A stretch of 64,000 nucleotides of DNA, taken from positions 1-64,000 of the forward strand of contig CAJUPP010000011.1 of assembly GCA_910588325.1 (NCBI GenBank). Reading direction: 5' to 3'. The position numbers and the translations under genes are program-made. The notes beneath the pieces were generated by a model. The model was not told where the DNA came from. It saw only the letters and a program-made list of their open reading frames with translations, and did not search any database. The stretch is from an uncultured Hungatella sp. Its GTDB lineage: Bacteria; Bacillota; Clostridia; Lachnospirales; Lachnospiraceae. This document shows, one piece after another, positions 27,535 through 35,579 of the stretch (positions are counted from its first letter, which is position 1; every line of letters begins with the position of its first letter).

Positions 27535-27811
27535 AGAGAGGGGTTGTCCTGTGGCCAATGTCATTTAGTTAAGATTTTGCTGTTTGAGAAATCGTGGAAG
27601 GTCCGCCCGGCGAGAAAATGATATTGTTTTCTCCTGGGCACGCTCTCGCTACGTGAGGAGCGTAGCGGTACATAAGGCGCTAAAAAACAGCGCCTAAGTA
27701 CCGACGGTCTTCAAGTACCCTGGAGAAAACAATATCATTTTCTCGCCGGGCTACGTTTTCTCGAAATGTCAAGTGTTAACTAAATGACGTTGGTCCTGTG
27801 GCAGCCTCTCT
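27535..27811 (+). terminator. Hairpin after livJ, split by an inserted element
   Basis: AGAGAGG (27535-27541) can pair with CCTCTCT (27805-27811). With the element at 27556-27792 and one copy of its flanking repeat removed, the arms are separated only by about 14 bases including GTCCTGTGGC. The original site was therefore a short stem-loop after livJ, probably a terminator or an mRNA-stabilising hairpin. No clear T-run follows. Confidence 0.5.
27556..27792. mobile_element. MITE-like palindromic element, 237 bp, with target duplication
   Basis: The 17-base ends (27556-27572 and 27776-27792) are inverted repeats matching at 16 of 17 positions. The element is flanked by a 10-base direct repeat GTCCTGTGGC (27546-27555 and 27793-27802), read as a target site duplication. 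Because the adjoining bases also pair, it could be an 8-base duplication with 18-base ends. Inside, 27606-27638 and 27718-27750 are inverted repeats with 32 of 33 matches, and further hairpins occupy the centre (CGCTACG/CGTAGCG; AGGCGCT 27675-27681 with AGCGCCT 27689-27695). There is no coding capacity, so movement would need a transposase in trans. Confidence 0.75.
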
Positions 27812-27886
27812 TCATTATATAAATATATAAAAATAAATACATAAATACGTCTGTAGTCTCCATTTTTGGCCTATGCCAATAACGTA

Positions 27887-28023
27887 GCTTCGGAGTAATG
27901 ATAAAACATCTGCAGACCATTTTTCACGTCGGTACTTAGCGCACGTTTTTTGGGCGCTTAGCACCGCTACGTGAAAACCTGAGCGAGAGCGTGTCGGAAG
28001 ATGTTTTATCATTACTCCGAAGC
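27887..28023. repeat. Second palindromic element, related core in opposite orientation
   Basis: The outer arms 27887-27911 and 27999-28023 are perfect 25-bp inverted repeats. Inside, TTTTCACGT pairs with ACGTGAAAA, and a GGTACTTAGCGC / GCGCTTAGCACC stem forms the tip. Read on the - strand the core shares, in order, CACGCTCTCGCT, CGTAGCGGT and GTACCGACG with the 27556-27792 element, but the outer arms are unrelated. No clear target duplication was seen. Confidence 0.75.
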
Positions 28024-28053
28024 GGACTATCGAAGCGGACTATCGAAGCGGAC
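28018..28053 (+). repeat. 13-bp tandem repeat
   Basis: CGAAGCGGACTAT occurs at 28018-28030 and 28031-28043, followed by a partial copy CGAAGCGGAC at 28044-28053. The first copy overlaps the right arm of the second palindrome, so the array probably arose by slippage at its edge. Confidence 0.8.
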
Positions 28054-28074
28054 CTGTTCGCCAGAAACTTCTGC

Positions 28075-28103
28075 TTGCGTAACACAGTAGCCTATGATAT
28101 AAT
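28075..28103 (+). promoter_or_regulatory. Promoter for livHMGF
   Basis: TTGCGT (28075-28080), 17 bp, TATAAT (28098-28103). Transcription would start near 28110, after the repeats and about 30 bases ahead of ATG 28141. The permease and ATPase genes therefore appear to have their own promoter. Confidence 0.65.
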
Positions 28104-28140
28104 TCGACATAATATTGTTTTGAAAAAGAGGGGTAGGAAT

Positions 28141-29022
28141 ATGAGTTTTCTGTCTTATTTGATTAATGGCATCAGCTTGGGCAGCATCTATGCAATTATT
28201 GCCCTTGGATACACCATGGTATACGGAATTGCCAGAATGCTGAATTTTGCCCATGGAGATATTATCATGGTGGGCGGTTTTGCGATTTTCACTGCAGTCA
28301 GCACCATGGGACTGTCGCCGCTCATAGGAATTCTGGTGGGAGTGGTAGTGTGTACAGTTCTTGGCGTAGTCATTGAAACCGTTGCCTACCGTCCTCTTAG
28401 AGGGGCATCTTCTCTGGCAGTTTTGATTACGGCCATCGGTGTCAGCTACCTGCTTCAGAATATTGCTCTTTTAGTCTTTGGATCCAATGCCCGCCAGTTT
28501 ACCTCTGTGGTAAATGTTCCAAGTCTGAAGCTGGCAGGAGGGCAGCTGTCTATCTCAGGGGTGACTCTGGTCACGATTGTGACTTGTATTGTCATTATGT
28601 TGGCGTTGACTACATTTATTAAGAAGACAAAGATTGGTCAGGCTATGCTTGCCGTATCGGAGGATAAGGGTGCGGCTACATTGATGGGAATTAACGTAAA
28701 CCGTACCATTGCAGTTACGTTTGCCATCGGTTCCGCTCTGGCGGCTGTGGCCGGCGCGCTTTTGTGCTCCACCTATCCGTCTCTGACACCATATACTGGT
28801 TCCATGCCGGGCATCAAGGCATTTGTGGCGGCAGTATTCGGAGGAATCGGTTCGATTCCCGGGGCTTTGATCGGCGGAGTTATCTTGGGGGTCATTGAGA
28901 ATCTTTCGAAAGCGTATATTTCTTCACAGTTGTCGGATGCCATCGTGTTTGCAGTGCTGATTGTGGTGCTTTTAGTCCGGCCTACTGGAATTCTGGGCAA
29001 GAAGATTAATGAGAAAGTGTAG
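28141..29022 (+). CDS. livH: Branched-chain amino acid ABC transporter permease LivH
   Basis: A 293-residue membrane protein beginning LSYLINGISLGSIYAIIALG, typical for LivH, with about eight membrane segments. The ATPase-docking region is near MLAVSEDKGAATLMGINV. ATG 28141 follows AGGGG and lies downstream of the promoter; an in-frame ATG at 27991 falls within the repeat element and is rejected. First gene of livHMGF. Confidence 0.94.
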   Translation: MSFLSYLINGISLGSIYAIIALGYTMVYGIARMLNFAHGDIIMVGGFAIFTAVSTMGLSPLIGILVGVVVCTVLGVVIETVAYRPLRGASSLAVLITAIGVSYLLQNIALLVFGSNARQFTSVVNVPSLKLAGGQLSISGVTLVTIVTCIVIMLALTTFIKKTKIGQAMLAVSEDKGAATLMGINVNRTIAVTFAIGSALAAVAGALLCSTYPSLTPYTGSMPGIKAFVAAVFGGIGSIPGALIGGVILGVIENLSKAYISSQLSDAIVFAVLIVVLLVRPTGILGKKINEKV

Positions 29023-29031
29023 GTGATGAGA

Positions 29032-30096
29032 ATGAAAAAGAATAAAGTGCTGATTCAGGATTTAATCACCTATGGAATTGTATTTTTGATGTGGGGCCTG
29101 GTTCTGCTCATGGAGACTACGGGCAGCATGACAAGTCTTCTTCGGGGGCTTCTGGTTCCGCTGTGTATCTATGCGATTCTGGCGATCTCTTTGAACCTTA
29201 CTGTGGGAATCTTAGGGGAGTTGAGTCTGGGGCATGCAGGGTTTATGTGTGTGGGTGCTTTTTCAGGAGCGTTTTTTACCCGGTGTATGGAAGGGGCGAT
29301 TCCCGGTGTGGGGCTTCGGTTTTTCCTGGCTCTGATTCTTGGAGCGGTGGTAGCGGGGATCTTCGGCATTCTGATCGGAATCCCGGTTCTGCGTCTGAAG
29401 GGCGACTATCTGGCTATCGTGACCTTGGCTTTCGGCGAGATTATCAAGAATCTGATTAATGTTATGTATGTGGGAAGAGACGCTTCCGGTTTTCATTTTT
29501 CCATTAAAGATACGACTTCTTTGGGGCTGGATGAGACCGGTGTGGTTATCATTAAGGGGGCTCAGGGAATCACCGGGACTCCCAGAGCGGCTACGTTTAC
29601 CATCGGTATGGTTTTGCTGCTGATTACATTGTTTATTGTACTGAATCTGATGCATTCCAGAACAGGACGCGCCATCATGGCTATCCGTGACAATCGGATT
29701 GCGGCGGAGTCCATCGGTATCCACATTACCAAATATAAACTGATGGCATTTTCCATCTCCGCGGCTTTGGCAGGAGTGGCGGGAGTGGTGTATGCCCACA
29801 GCCTTTCCACTCTGGCGGCCACATCCAATAACTTTGGATATAACAAATCCATTATGATTCTGGTGTTTGTGGTACTGGGCGGTTTGGGAAATATCAGAGG
29901 TTCCATGATAGCAGCCATTGTGCTGACGGCGCTGCCGGAACTGCTTCGCGGACTGAACGATTACCGAATGTTGATTTATGCCATTGTTCTGATTGTTATG
30001 ATGTTGTTTAACTCCAGTCCTAAGGCCATCGAGATGCGCGGCGTCCTGATGGAAAAATTCAGACATAAAAAATCTGCTGAAAAGGAGGCCGCTTAA
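29032..30096 (+). CDS. livM: Branched-chain amino acid ABC transporter permease LivM
   Basis: A 354-residue membrane protein, the partner of LivH. It has LSLNLTVGILGELSLGHAGFM, IPVLRLKGDYLAIVTLAFGEI, and the coupling-helix region AIRDNRIAAESIGI. ATG 29032 is preceded by AGGTGATG overlapping the stop of livH, indicating coupled translation. Confidence 0.94.
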   Translation: MKKNKVLIQDLITYGIVFLMWGLVLLMETTGSMTSLLRGLLVPLCIYAILAISLNLTVGILGELSLGHAGFMCVGAFSGAFFTRCMEGAIPGVGLRFFLALILGAVVAGIFGILIGIPVLRLKGDYLAIVTLAFGEIIKNLINVMYVGRDASGFHFSIKDTTSLGLDETGVVIIKGAQGITGTPRAATFTIGMVLLLITLFIVLNLMHSRTGRAIMAIRDNRIAAESIGIHITKYKLMAFSISAALAGVAGVVYAHSLSTLAATSNNFGYNKSIMILVFVVLGGLGNIRGSMIAAIVLTALPELLRGLNDYRMLIYAIVLIVMMLFNSSPKAIEMRGVLMEKFRHKKSAEKEAA

Positions 30097-30855
30097 ATGG
30101 CAATGTTGGAAGTAAAAAATCTTGGCATTTTGTTCGGTGGTCTGAAAGCAGTGGATAATTTTAATGTGACTATCGAAAAAGGACAGCTGTATGGTCTTAT
30201 CGGGCCTAACGGTGCGGGGAAAACCACGGTGTTTAATCTGCTGACAGGTGTCTATAAACCGGATAACGGTTCCATTCACCTGGACGGGGTTAATATCACC
30301 GGAAAGAAGACGATTGAGATCAATCAGGAAGGGATTGCCAGGACATTTCAGAATATCCGTCTGTTTAAGGAATTGAGCGTACTTGACAATGTAAAGGCAG
30401 GACTTCACAATCATCATCCCTATTCTACTCTGGAAGGAATTTTCCGTCTGCCCAGATATTTTAAGGTGGAGAAAGAGATGAATGAGAAGGCCATGGAACT
30501 TTTGAAGGTGTTCGATTTGGATAAAGAGTGTGAGTATAAAGCTTCCAATCTGCCTTACGGAAAGCAGAGAAAGCTGGAGATTGCCAGGGCGCTGGCTACG
30601 GATCCCAAGCTTCTTTTGCTGGATGAGCCGGCTGCAGGAATGAATCCCAATGAGACGGCGGAGCTGATGAAGACGATCCGGTTTGTGCGGGATAATTTTG
30701 ATATGACCATCCTGCTGATTGAGCATGATATGAAACTGGTTTCCGGTATCTGCGAGAGGCTGACTGTGCTGAATTTCGGCCAGGTGCTGACTCAGGGGGA
30801 GACATCGGAAGTGCTGAATGATAAGCGGGTTATCACGGCATATCTTGGAGAGTAG
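30097..30855 (+). CDS. livG: Branched-chain amino acid ABC transporter ATPase LivG
   Basis: A 252-residue cytoplasmic ATPase with Walker A GPNGAGKTT (about 37-45), Q-loop TFQNIRLF, and Walker B LLLLDEPAAGMNP. The signature motif is unusual, LPYGKQRKLEIARAL in place of LSGGQ; LivG proteins normally have LPYGxQR-like sequences, so this is not a defect. The switch His is in LIEHDM. It begins directly after the livM stop, behind AAAGGAGG. Confidence 0.95.
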   Translation: MAMLEVKNLGILFGGLKAVDNFNVTIEKGQLYGLIGPNGAGKTTVFNLLTGVYKPDNGSIHLDGVNITGKKTIEINQEGIARTFQNIRLFKELSVLDNVKAGLHNHHPYSTLEGIFRLPRYFKVEKEMNEKAMELLKVFDLDKECEYKASNLPYGKQRKLEIARALATDPKLLLLDEPAAGMNPNETAELMKTIRFVRDNFDMTILLIEHDMKLVSGICERLTVLNFGQVLTQGETSEVLNDKRVITAYLGE

Positions 30856-30867
30856 GAGGAGAGGACT

Positions 30868-31578
30868 ATGGCAATACTGGAAGTAAAAGATCTGGAAGTA
30901 TATTATGGTGTGATCCAGGCCATTAAGGGAATCTCCTTTGAAGTCAATGAGGGCGAGATTATTGCCTTAATCGGCGCCAATGGCGCGGGAAAGACCACAA
31001 CCCTTCAGACCATTACAGGGCTTATTCCTTCAAAGGCCGGAAAAATCTTTTATGAGGGCAAAGAGATTACCAGGATTCCGGGATATAAGCTGGTATCCAT
31101 GGGAATTGCCCATGTGCCGGAGGGACGGCGGGTTTTCGCGGAGATGACCGTGCTTCAGAATCTGAAGATGGGGGCTTATACCAGGAAAGATAAATCGGAG
31201 CTGGAGCAGACCCTTGAGTCTATCTACAAAAGATTCCCCCGCCTGGAAGAGAGGAAGAATCAGCTGGCCGGAACGTTAAGCGGCGGCGAGCAGCAGATGC
31301 TGGCTATGGGCAGGGCGTTGATGTCCCACCCCAGGCTGATTGTTATGGATGAGCCGTCTATGGGGCTTTCTCCTATCTATGTGAATGAGATTTTTGAGAT
31401 TATTCGGGAAATCAATCAATCCGGGACTACGGTTCTTTTGGTGGAACAGAATGCCAAGAAGGCACTGTCCATTGCCAATAAGGCTTATGTTCTTGAGACA
31501 GGAAATATTGTGTTAAGCGGAGATGCCAGGGAACTGATGAATAATGATTCGGTGAAGAAGGCATACCTTAGCGAGTAG
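30868..31578 (+). CDS. livF: Branched-chain amino acid ABC transporter ATPase LivF
   Basis: A 236-residue ATPase with Walker A GANGAGKTT, signature LSGGEQQMLAMGRAL, Walker B LIVMDEPSMGLSP and VEQNAKKAL, which are typical for LivF. TAGGAGGAGAG precedes the ATG. Last gene of the operon. The next 248 bases hold no convincing terminator; only a 5-bp stem near 31609-31624 was seen. Confidence 0.95.
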   Translation: MAILEVKDLEVYYGVIQAIKGISFEVNEGEIIALIGANGAGKTTTLQTITGLIPSKAGKIFYEGKEITRIPGYKLVSMGIAHVPEGRRVFAEMTVLQNLKMGAYTRKDKSELEQTLESIYKRFPRLEERKNQLAGTLSGGEQQMLAMGRALMSHPRLIVMDEPSMGLSPIYVNEIFEIIREINQSGTTVLLVEQNAKKALSIANKAYVLETGNIVLSGDARELMNNDSVKKAYLSE

Positions 31579-31769
31579 ACAATGTAGGTGTTGTAAGAGG
31601 ACGGGCAGCATGTGATGATTCACACTTCTACAACGGAATCTTTTATAATATCTGACATACCGGGCATTCTATCACCTCCACTTAAAGAATACGGTTATTG
31701 TGTCTGTAATGATTGTATCATAGCCGGAAAACAAAGTCTATTTATTTTCTGGTTGAATATGAAAATCAA

Positions 31770-31799
31770 GTATATTTAAAATACCTCCCTGCATATACT
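31770..31799 (+). promoter_or_regulatory. Sigma-E-type promoter for spoIVA
   Basis: GTATATT (31770-31776) and CATATACT (31792-31799) are 15 bp apart. They match the mother-cell sigma-E consensus (K-M-ATATT and CATACAHT) at most positions. The start codon lies 27 bases downstream of the -10 box. This fits the known sigma-E control of spoIVA in Bacillus. Confidence 0.65.
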
Positions 31800-31826
31800 G
31801 AATCAGCATAGCAAGGGGGTATTTTT

Positions 31827-33302
31827 ATGGAACAGTTTTCGGTATATAAGGACATAAAAGCCAGAACAGGAGGAGAAATCTATCTGGGAGTAGTTGGGCC
31901 GGTGAGGACGGGAAAGTCTACCTTTATCAAACGGTTCATGGAACTTCTGGTGCTTCCTGCCATGGAAGACGAGCACTTGAGAAATCAGACCAGAGATGAG
32001 CTTCCTCAGAGTTCCGGGGGAAAGACGATTATGACTACAGAGCCCAAGTTTATTCCAAAGGAGGCAGCAAAGCTGAAACTGGATGACGGCATTGAGGCGA
32101 AGGTGAGGCTGATTGACTGTGTTGGGTTCATGGTAGACGGGGCTGCGGGGCATATTGAGAATCAGCAGGAACGGCTGGTAAAAACGCCGTGGTATGAGTA
32201 TCAGATTCCCTTTACCAAAGCGGCGGAGATTGGAACCAGGAAGGTTATCACAGACCATTCTACCATCGGGGTTGTGGTGACAACGGATGGAACCATCGGA
32301 GATTTAAAGAGGGAAGCGTACATACCTGCGGAAGAGAGGACTGTGGAGGAGTTAAAGGCCATAGGAAAACCGTTTCTGGTGCTTTTAAATTCCACCAGGC
32401 CATATTCGGAAGAGACGGAGCATCTGGCGGAGGAGATGGAGAAAAAATATGATGTGACGGTTCTTCCCGTAAATTGTGAGCAGCTGAAAAAGGAAGATAT
32501 TTTCCGGATCCTGGAGCGGATTTTAAAAGAATTTCCGGTGACTCAGCTGAATTTCTTTATTCCCAAATGGCTGGAGATCCTGTCATCAGACCATTGGCTG
32601 AAGGCAGGGGTAATTCAGACAGTGAAGGAGCTTTTAGGAAAGGTGAGCCAGATGAAGGATATTACGGAAAGCCTTCTGGATGTGGTTACCGATACCATAC
32701 GGGGGATGAAGGCAGACCGGATGGATCTGTCTGACGGTACGGTATCGGTGAATGTGGATGTCAATGACAGTTATTATTATCAGATTTTAAGCGATTATGT
32801 GGGACTTCCCATTGAGGGAGAGTATCAGCTGATGCAGACCTTAAGCAGTCTGGCAAAAATGAAGCAGGAGTATGAGAAGGTGCAGAATGCCATCAGCCAG
32901 GTGCGGCTGCGGGGATATGGAGTGGTGACGCCGGAGCGGTCAGAGGTGATTTTAGATGAGCCCCAGGTTATCAAGCACGGTAACAAATATGGGGTGAAGA
33001 TGAAGGCGGAGGCACCGTCCATCAACATGATCAAGGCACATATTGAAACGGAGATTGCTCCCATTGTGGGGAGCCAGCAGCAGGCGGAGGATTTGATCTC
33101 CTACATAAAACAGAATGCAAAGGAGAGTGAGGACGGAATCTGGAATACCAATATTTTCGGAAAATCCATCCAGCAGATTGTGGAGGACGGAATCCAGGCC
33201 AAGGTGTCCCAGGTGACAGAAGACTGTCAGATGAAGCTGCAGGACACTCTTCAAAAAATAATTAATGATAGTAATGGCGGTATGATTTGTATTATTATCT
33301 AA
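31827..33302 (+). CDS. spoIVA: Stage IV sporulation protein A, spore coat ATPase
   Basis: A 491-residue protein of normal length that polymerises with ATP on the forespore surface and forms the basement layer of the spore coat. The P-loop GPVRTGKST is at residues 24-32, and DCVGFMVDGA is the GTPase-like switch. The tail GGMICIII near the C-terminus is the conserved anchoring end. AAGGGGG precedes the ATG. Its presence argues that the organism makes endospores. Confidence 0.97.
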   Translation: MEQFSVYKDIKARTGGEIYLGVVGPVRTGKSTFIKRFMELLVLPAMEDEHLRNQTRDELPQSSGGKTIMTTEPKFIPKEAAKLKLDDGIEAKVRLIDCVGFMVDGAAGHIENQQERLVKTPWYEYQIPFTKAAEIGTRKVITDHSTIGVVVTTDGTIGDLKREAYIPAEERTVEELKAIGKPFLVLLNSTRPYSEETEHLAEEMEKKYDVTVLPVNCEQLKKEDIFRILERILKEFPVTQLNFFIPKWLEILSSDHWLKAGVIQTVKELLGKVSQMKDITESLLDVVTDTIRGMKADRMDLSDGTVSVNVDVNDSYYYQILSDYVGLPIEGEYQLMQTLSSLAKMKQEYEKVQNAISQVRLRGYGVVTPERSEVILDEPQVIKHGNKYGVKMKAEAPSINMIKAHIETEIAPIVGSQQQAEDLISYIKQNAKESEDGIWNTNIFGKSIQQIVEDGIQAKVSQVTEDCQMKLQDTLQKIINDSNGGMICIII

Positions 33303-33315
33303 TTTGTGGTAAAAT
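33287..33315 (+). promoter_or_regulatory. Promoter for the beta-CASP hydrolase gene
   Basis: TTGTAT (33287-33292), 17 bp, TAAAAT (33310-33315) with a TG extension. It overlaps the last codons of spoIVA. Confidence 0.55.
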
Positions 33316-33365
33316 GTTCACATAAGCGAAGAGCAGTGGGGAAAAATGCAAAGGAGGTACCATCT

Positions 33366-34967
33366 ATGAAGTTAATGTTTATTGGGGCGGATCATGAAGT
33401 AACAGGCAGTTGCCATTATCTGGAATGCGGAACCACAAAGCTTCTGGTTGACTGTGGTATGGAACAGGGAGTCAATGTATACGAGAATGCGGACCTGCCG
33501 GTCAGCTGCGCGGATATCGACTACGTGCTGCTGACCCATGCCCACATTGACCATGCAGGCCTTATCCCTCTGATCTATGCAAAGGGATTCAGAGGGAAGA
33601 TTGTCACTACAATAGCTACCGGTGATCTGTGCAAGATTATGCTGAAGGACAGCGCCCACATTCAGGAGATGGAGGCGGAATGGAAAAACAGGAAGGCAAG
33701 GAGAGCCGGCCTGCCGGAAGTGCCGCCGCTGTATACGGTAAATGATGCTGCCGGAGCCATTGAACATCTGGAGGTCTATGAGTATGATGAGAAGACGGAG
33801 CTAAACGGGGATATTACCATTCGATTCACCAATGCAGGCCATCTGTTAGGCTCCGCTTCCATTGAGGTGTGGTGCACAGAGGGGGAGATCACCAAGAAGA
33901 TTGTTTTCTCCGGCGATATCGGAAGCAAGAACAAGCCTTTGATCCGGGATCCGGAATATATCAAGGAAGCGGATTACGTGGTGATGGAGAGCACATACGG
34001 AAACCGGAAGCATGAACGAAGAAAGGATTATACCGGAGAGTTAAGCCAGATTATCCAGGAAACCTTTGACAGGGGAGGGAATGTGGTGATTCCGGCTTTT
34101 GCAGTAGGCAGAACCCAGGAGCTATTATATTTCCTCAGGAAGATTAAACTGGATCACATGGTACATGGACATGACGGCTATGAGGTCTATGTGGACAGCC
34201 CTCTGGCTGTGGAGGCTACCCATGTGTTTAAACAGAACCTGATTCGGTGTTATGCAGAGGAGACCAGACAGCTGGTGGCCTGCGGCATTAACCCGATTGA
34301 ATTTCCGGGCCTGAAGCTTTCCGTAACCAGTGAGGAGTCTGTGGCTATCAACTTTGATCCAAAGCCCAAGGTGATTATATCTGCTTCCGGTATGTGTGAT
34401 GCAGGACGTATCCGCCATCATTTGAAGCACAATCTGTGGAGAAAAGAGTGTACCATCGTGTTCGCCGGTTTCCAGGCTATAGCGACCCTTGGAAGAAGCC
34501 TGGTGGACGGGGCTTCGTCAGTGAAACTGTTCGGCGAGTCTATTGATGTGGTAGCCCAAATTAAAACCCTTCAGGGAATCAGCGGCCATGCGGATGTGGA
34601 CGGGCTTTTGGAATGGATCCGGGCATTTGAGAAGAGGCCGGAGCTGACTTTCGTGGTTCACGGCGAGGATACGGTTACCACGGAGTTTGCGGAGCGTCTG
34701 ACAAGAGAAGAAAAGATTCCGGCTGTGGCGCCGTTCAGCGGGTCTGTGTTTGATCTGGCAGCAGGACAGTGGCTGACCGTAACCGAGGGGATTCCGGTGG
34801 AGAAGGAGAAAGAAGGCAGGAAGCGTGCGGATGGCGTATTTGCCCGTCTGGTTGCTGCATGTGACCGCCTGCGCCGCGTAATCTTCAACAATGAAGGCGG
34901 AGCCAATAAGGATCTGGCGAAATTTACGGAACAGATTCATGCACTTTGCGATAAATGGGACAGGTAG
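33366..34967 (+). CDS. Metallo-beta-lactamase fold RNA-processing hydrolase (beta-CASP)
   Basis: A 533-residue CPSF/YsgJ-like protein. The metal site is THAHIDHAG (His58, His60, Asp62, His63), later GHLLGSASIE and FSGDIG. The beta-CASP domain has YVDSPLA, SASGMCDAGR (motif B/C region) and ISGHADVDG. Homologues are RNA endo- or exonucleases. A C-terminal extension of about 60 residues beyond the usual domain ends the protein. ATG 33366 follows AAAGGAGG; ATG or GTG codons upstream in frame lie in the promoter region. Confidence 0.9.
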   Translation: MKLMFIGADHEVTGSCHYLECGTTKLLVDCGMEQGVNVYENADLPVSCADIDYVLLTHAHIDHAGLIPLIYAKGFRGKIVTTIATGDLCKIMLKDSAHIQEMEAEWKNRKARRAGLPEVPPLYTVNDAAGAIEHLEVYEYDEKTELNGDITIRFTNAGHLLGSASIEVWCTEGEITKKIVFSGDIGSKNKPLIRDPEYIKEADYVVMESTYGNRKHERRKDYTGELSQIIQETFDRGGNVVIPAFAVGRTQELLYFLRKIKLDHMVHGHDGYEVYVDSPLAVEATHVFKQNLIRCYAEETRQLVACGINPIEFPGLKLSVTSEESVAINFDPKPKVIISASGMCDAGRIRHHLKHNLWRKECTIVFAGFQAIATLGRSLVDGASSVKLFGESIDVVAQIKTLQGISGHADVDGLLEWIRAFEKRPELTFVVHGEDTVTTEFAERLTREEKIPAVAPFSGSVFDLAAGQWLTVTEGIPVEKEKEGRKRADGVFARLVAACDRLRRVIFNNEGGANKDLAKFTEQIHALCDKWDR

Positions 34968-34995
34968 TTAGTAGATTTGGACAGGAGATATGATC

Positions 34996-35472
34996 ATGGG
35001 AACGGTACGCATTTTTACAGATGGTTCTGCCAGAGGGAATCCGGACGGCCCGGGAGGATACGGAGTTGTACTTCAGTATATCGATCAGAAAGGCGTTCTC
35101 CACGAGAAGGAATTGTCGGCAGGATATAAGAGAACAACCAACAACCGGATGGAACTGATGGCGGCGATTGCGGGACTGGAAGCGCTGAACCGTTCCTGTG
35201 AGGTGGAGCTGTATTCTGACTCCAAGTATCTGACGGATGCATTTAACCAGGGATGGATTGACAACTGGATAAAGAATAACTGGAAACGGGGAAAAAGCGG
35301 GCCGGTAAAGAACATTGATCTGTGGAAACGGATGCTGAATGCAATGAAACCCCATCGGGTCACCTTCCACTGGGTAAAAGGACATGCCGGCCATCCGGAA
35401 AATGAACGGTGCGACGGTCTGGCCACGGCAGCGGCAGACGGGGAAGACCTTCTGACGGATGAAGGCGCCTAA
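34996..35472 (+). CDS. rnhA: Ribonuclease HI
   Basis: A 158-residue enzyme cutting RNA in RNA-DNA hybrids. The four acidic residues are Asp9 ([10 protein letters not shown]), Glu53 (NRMELMAA), Asp75 (YSDSKYL) and Asp140 (RCDGLA), and the His loop is [15 protein letters not shown] (34984-34987) fits ATG 34996 better than ATG 34990. The organism thus has both HI and HII enzymes in this window. Confidence 0.95.
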   Translation: MGTVRIFTDGSARGNPDGPGGYGVVLQYIDQKGVLHEKELSAGYKRTTNNRMELMAAIAGLEALNRSCEVELYSDSKYLTDAFNQGWIDNWIKNNWKRGKSGPVKNIDLWKRMLNAMKPHRVTFHWVKGHAGHPENERCDGLATAAADGEDLLTDEGA

Positions 35473-35579
35473 AAAGTTAATAATCTCTTACAAAATATTA
35501 CTAATTCTGCATGGCTATTCCATTTTTAAAACGATTGTGTTATGGTAATCTTAGAAATAAACAGTGAAGGAAGCAGCAT

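Noticed and set aside
27991..28140. In-frame extension of livH to ATG 27991
   Set aside because: The extension falls in the repeat element, upstream of the promoter at 28075-28103. ATG 28141 has a good ribosome binding site and the family N-terminus.
30538..30600. Apparently defective ABC signature in LivG (LPYGKQRKLE)
   Set aside because: LivG proteins normally carry LPYGxQR-like sequences here, so it is not a loss of function.
31609..31624. Hairpin after livF considered as terminator
   Set aside because: The stem is about 5 bp with no T-run.
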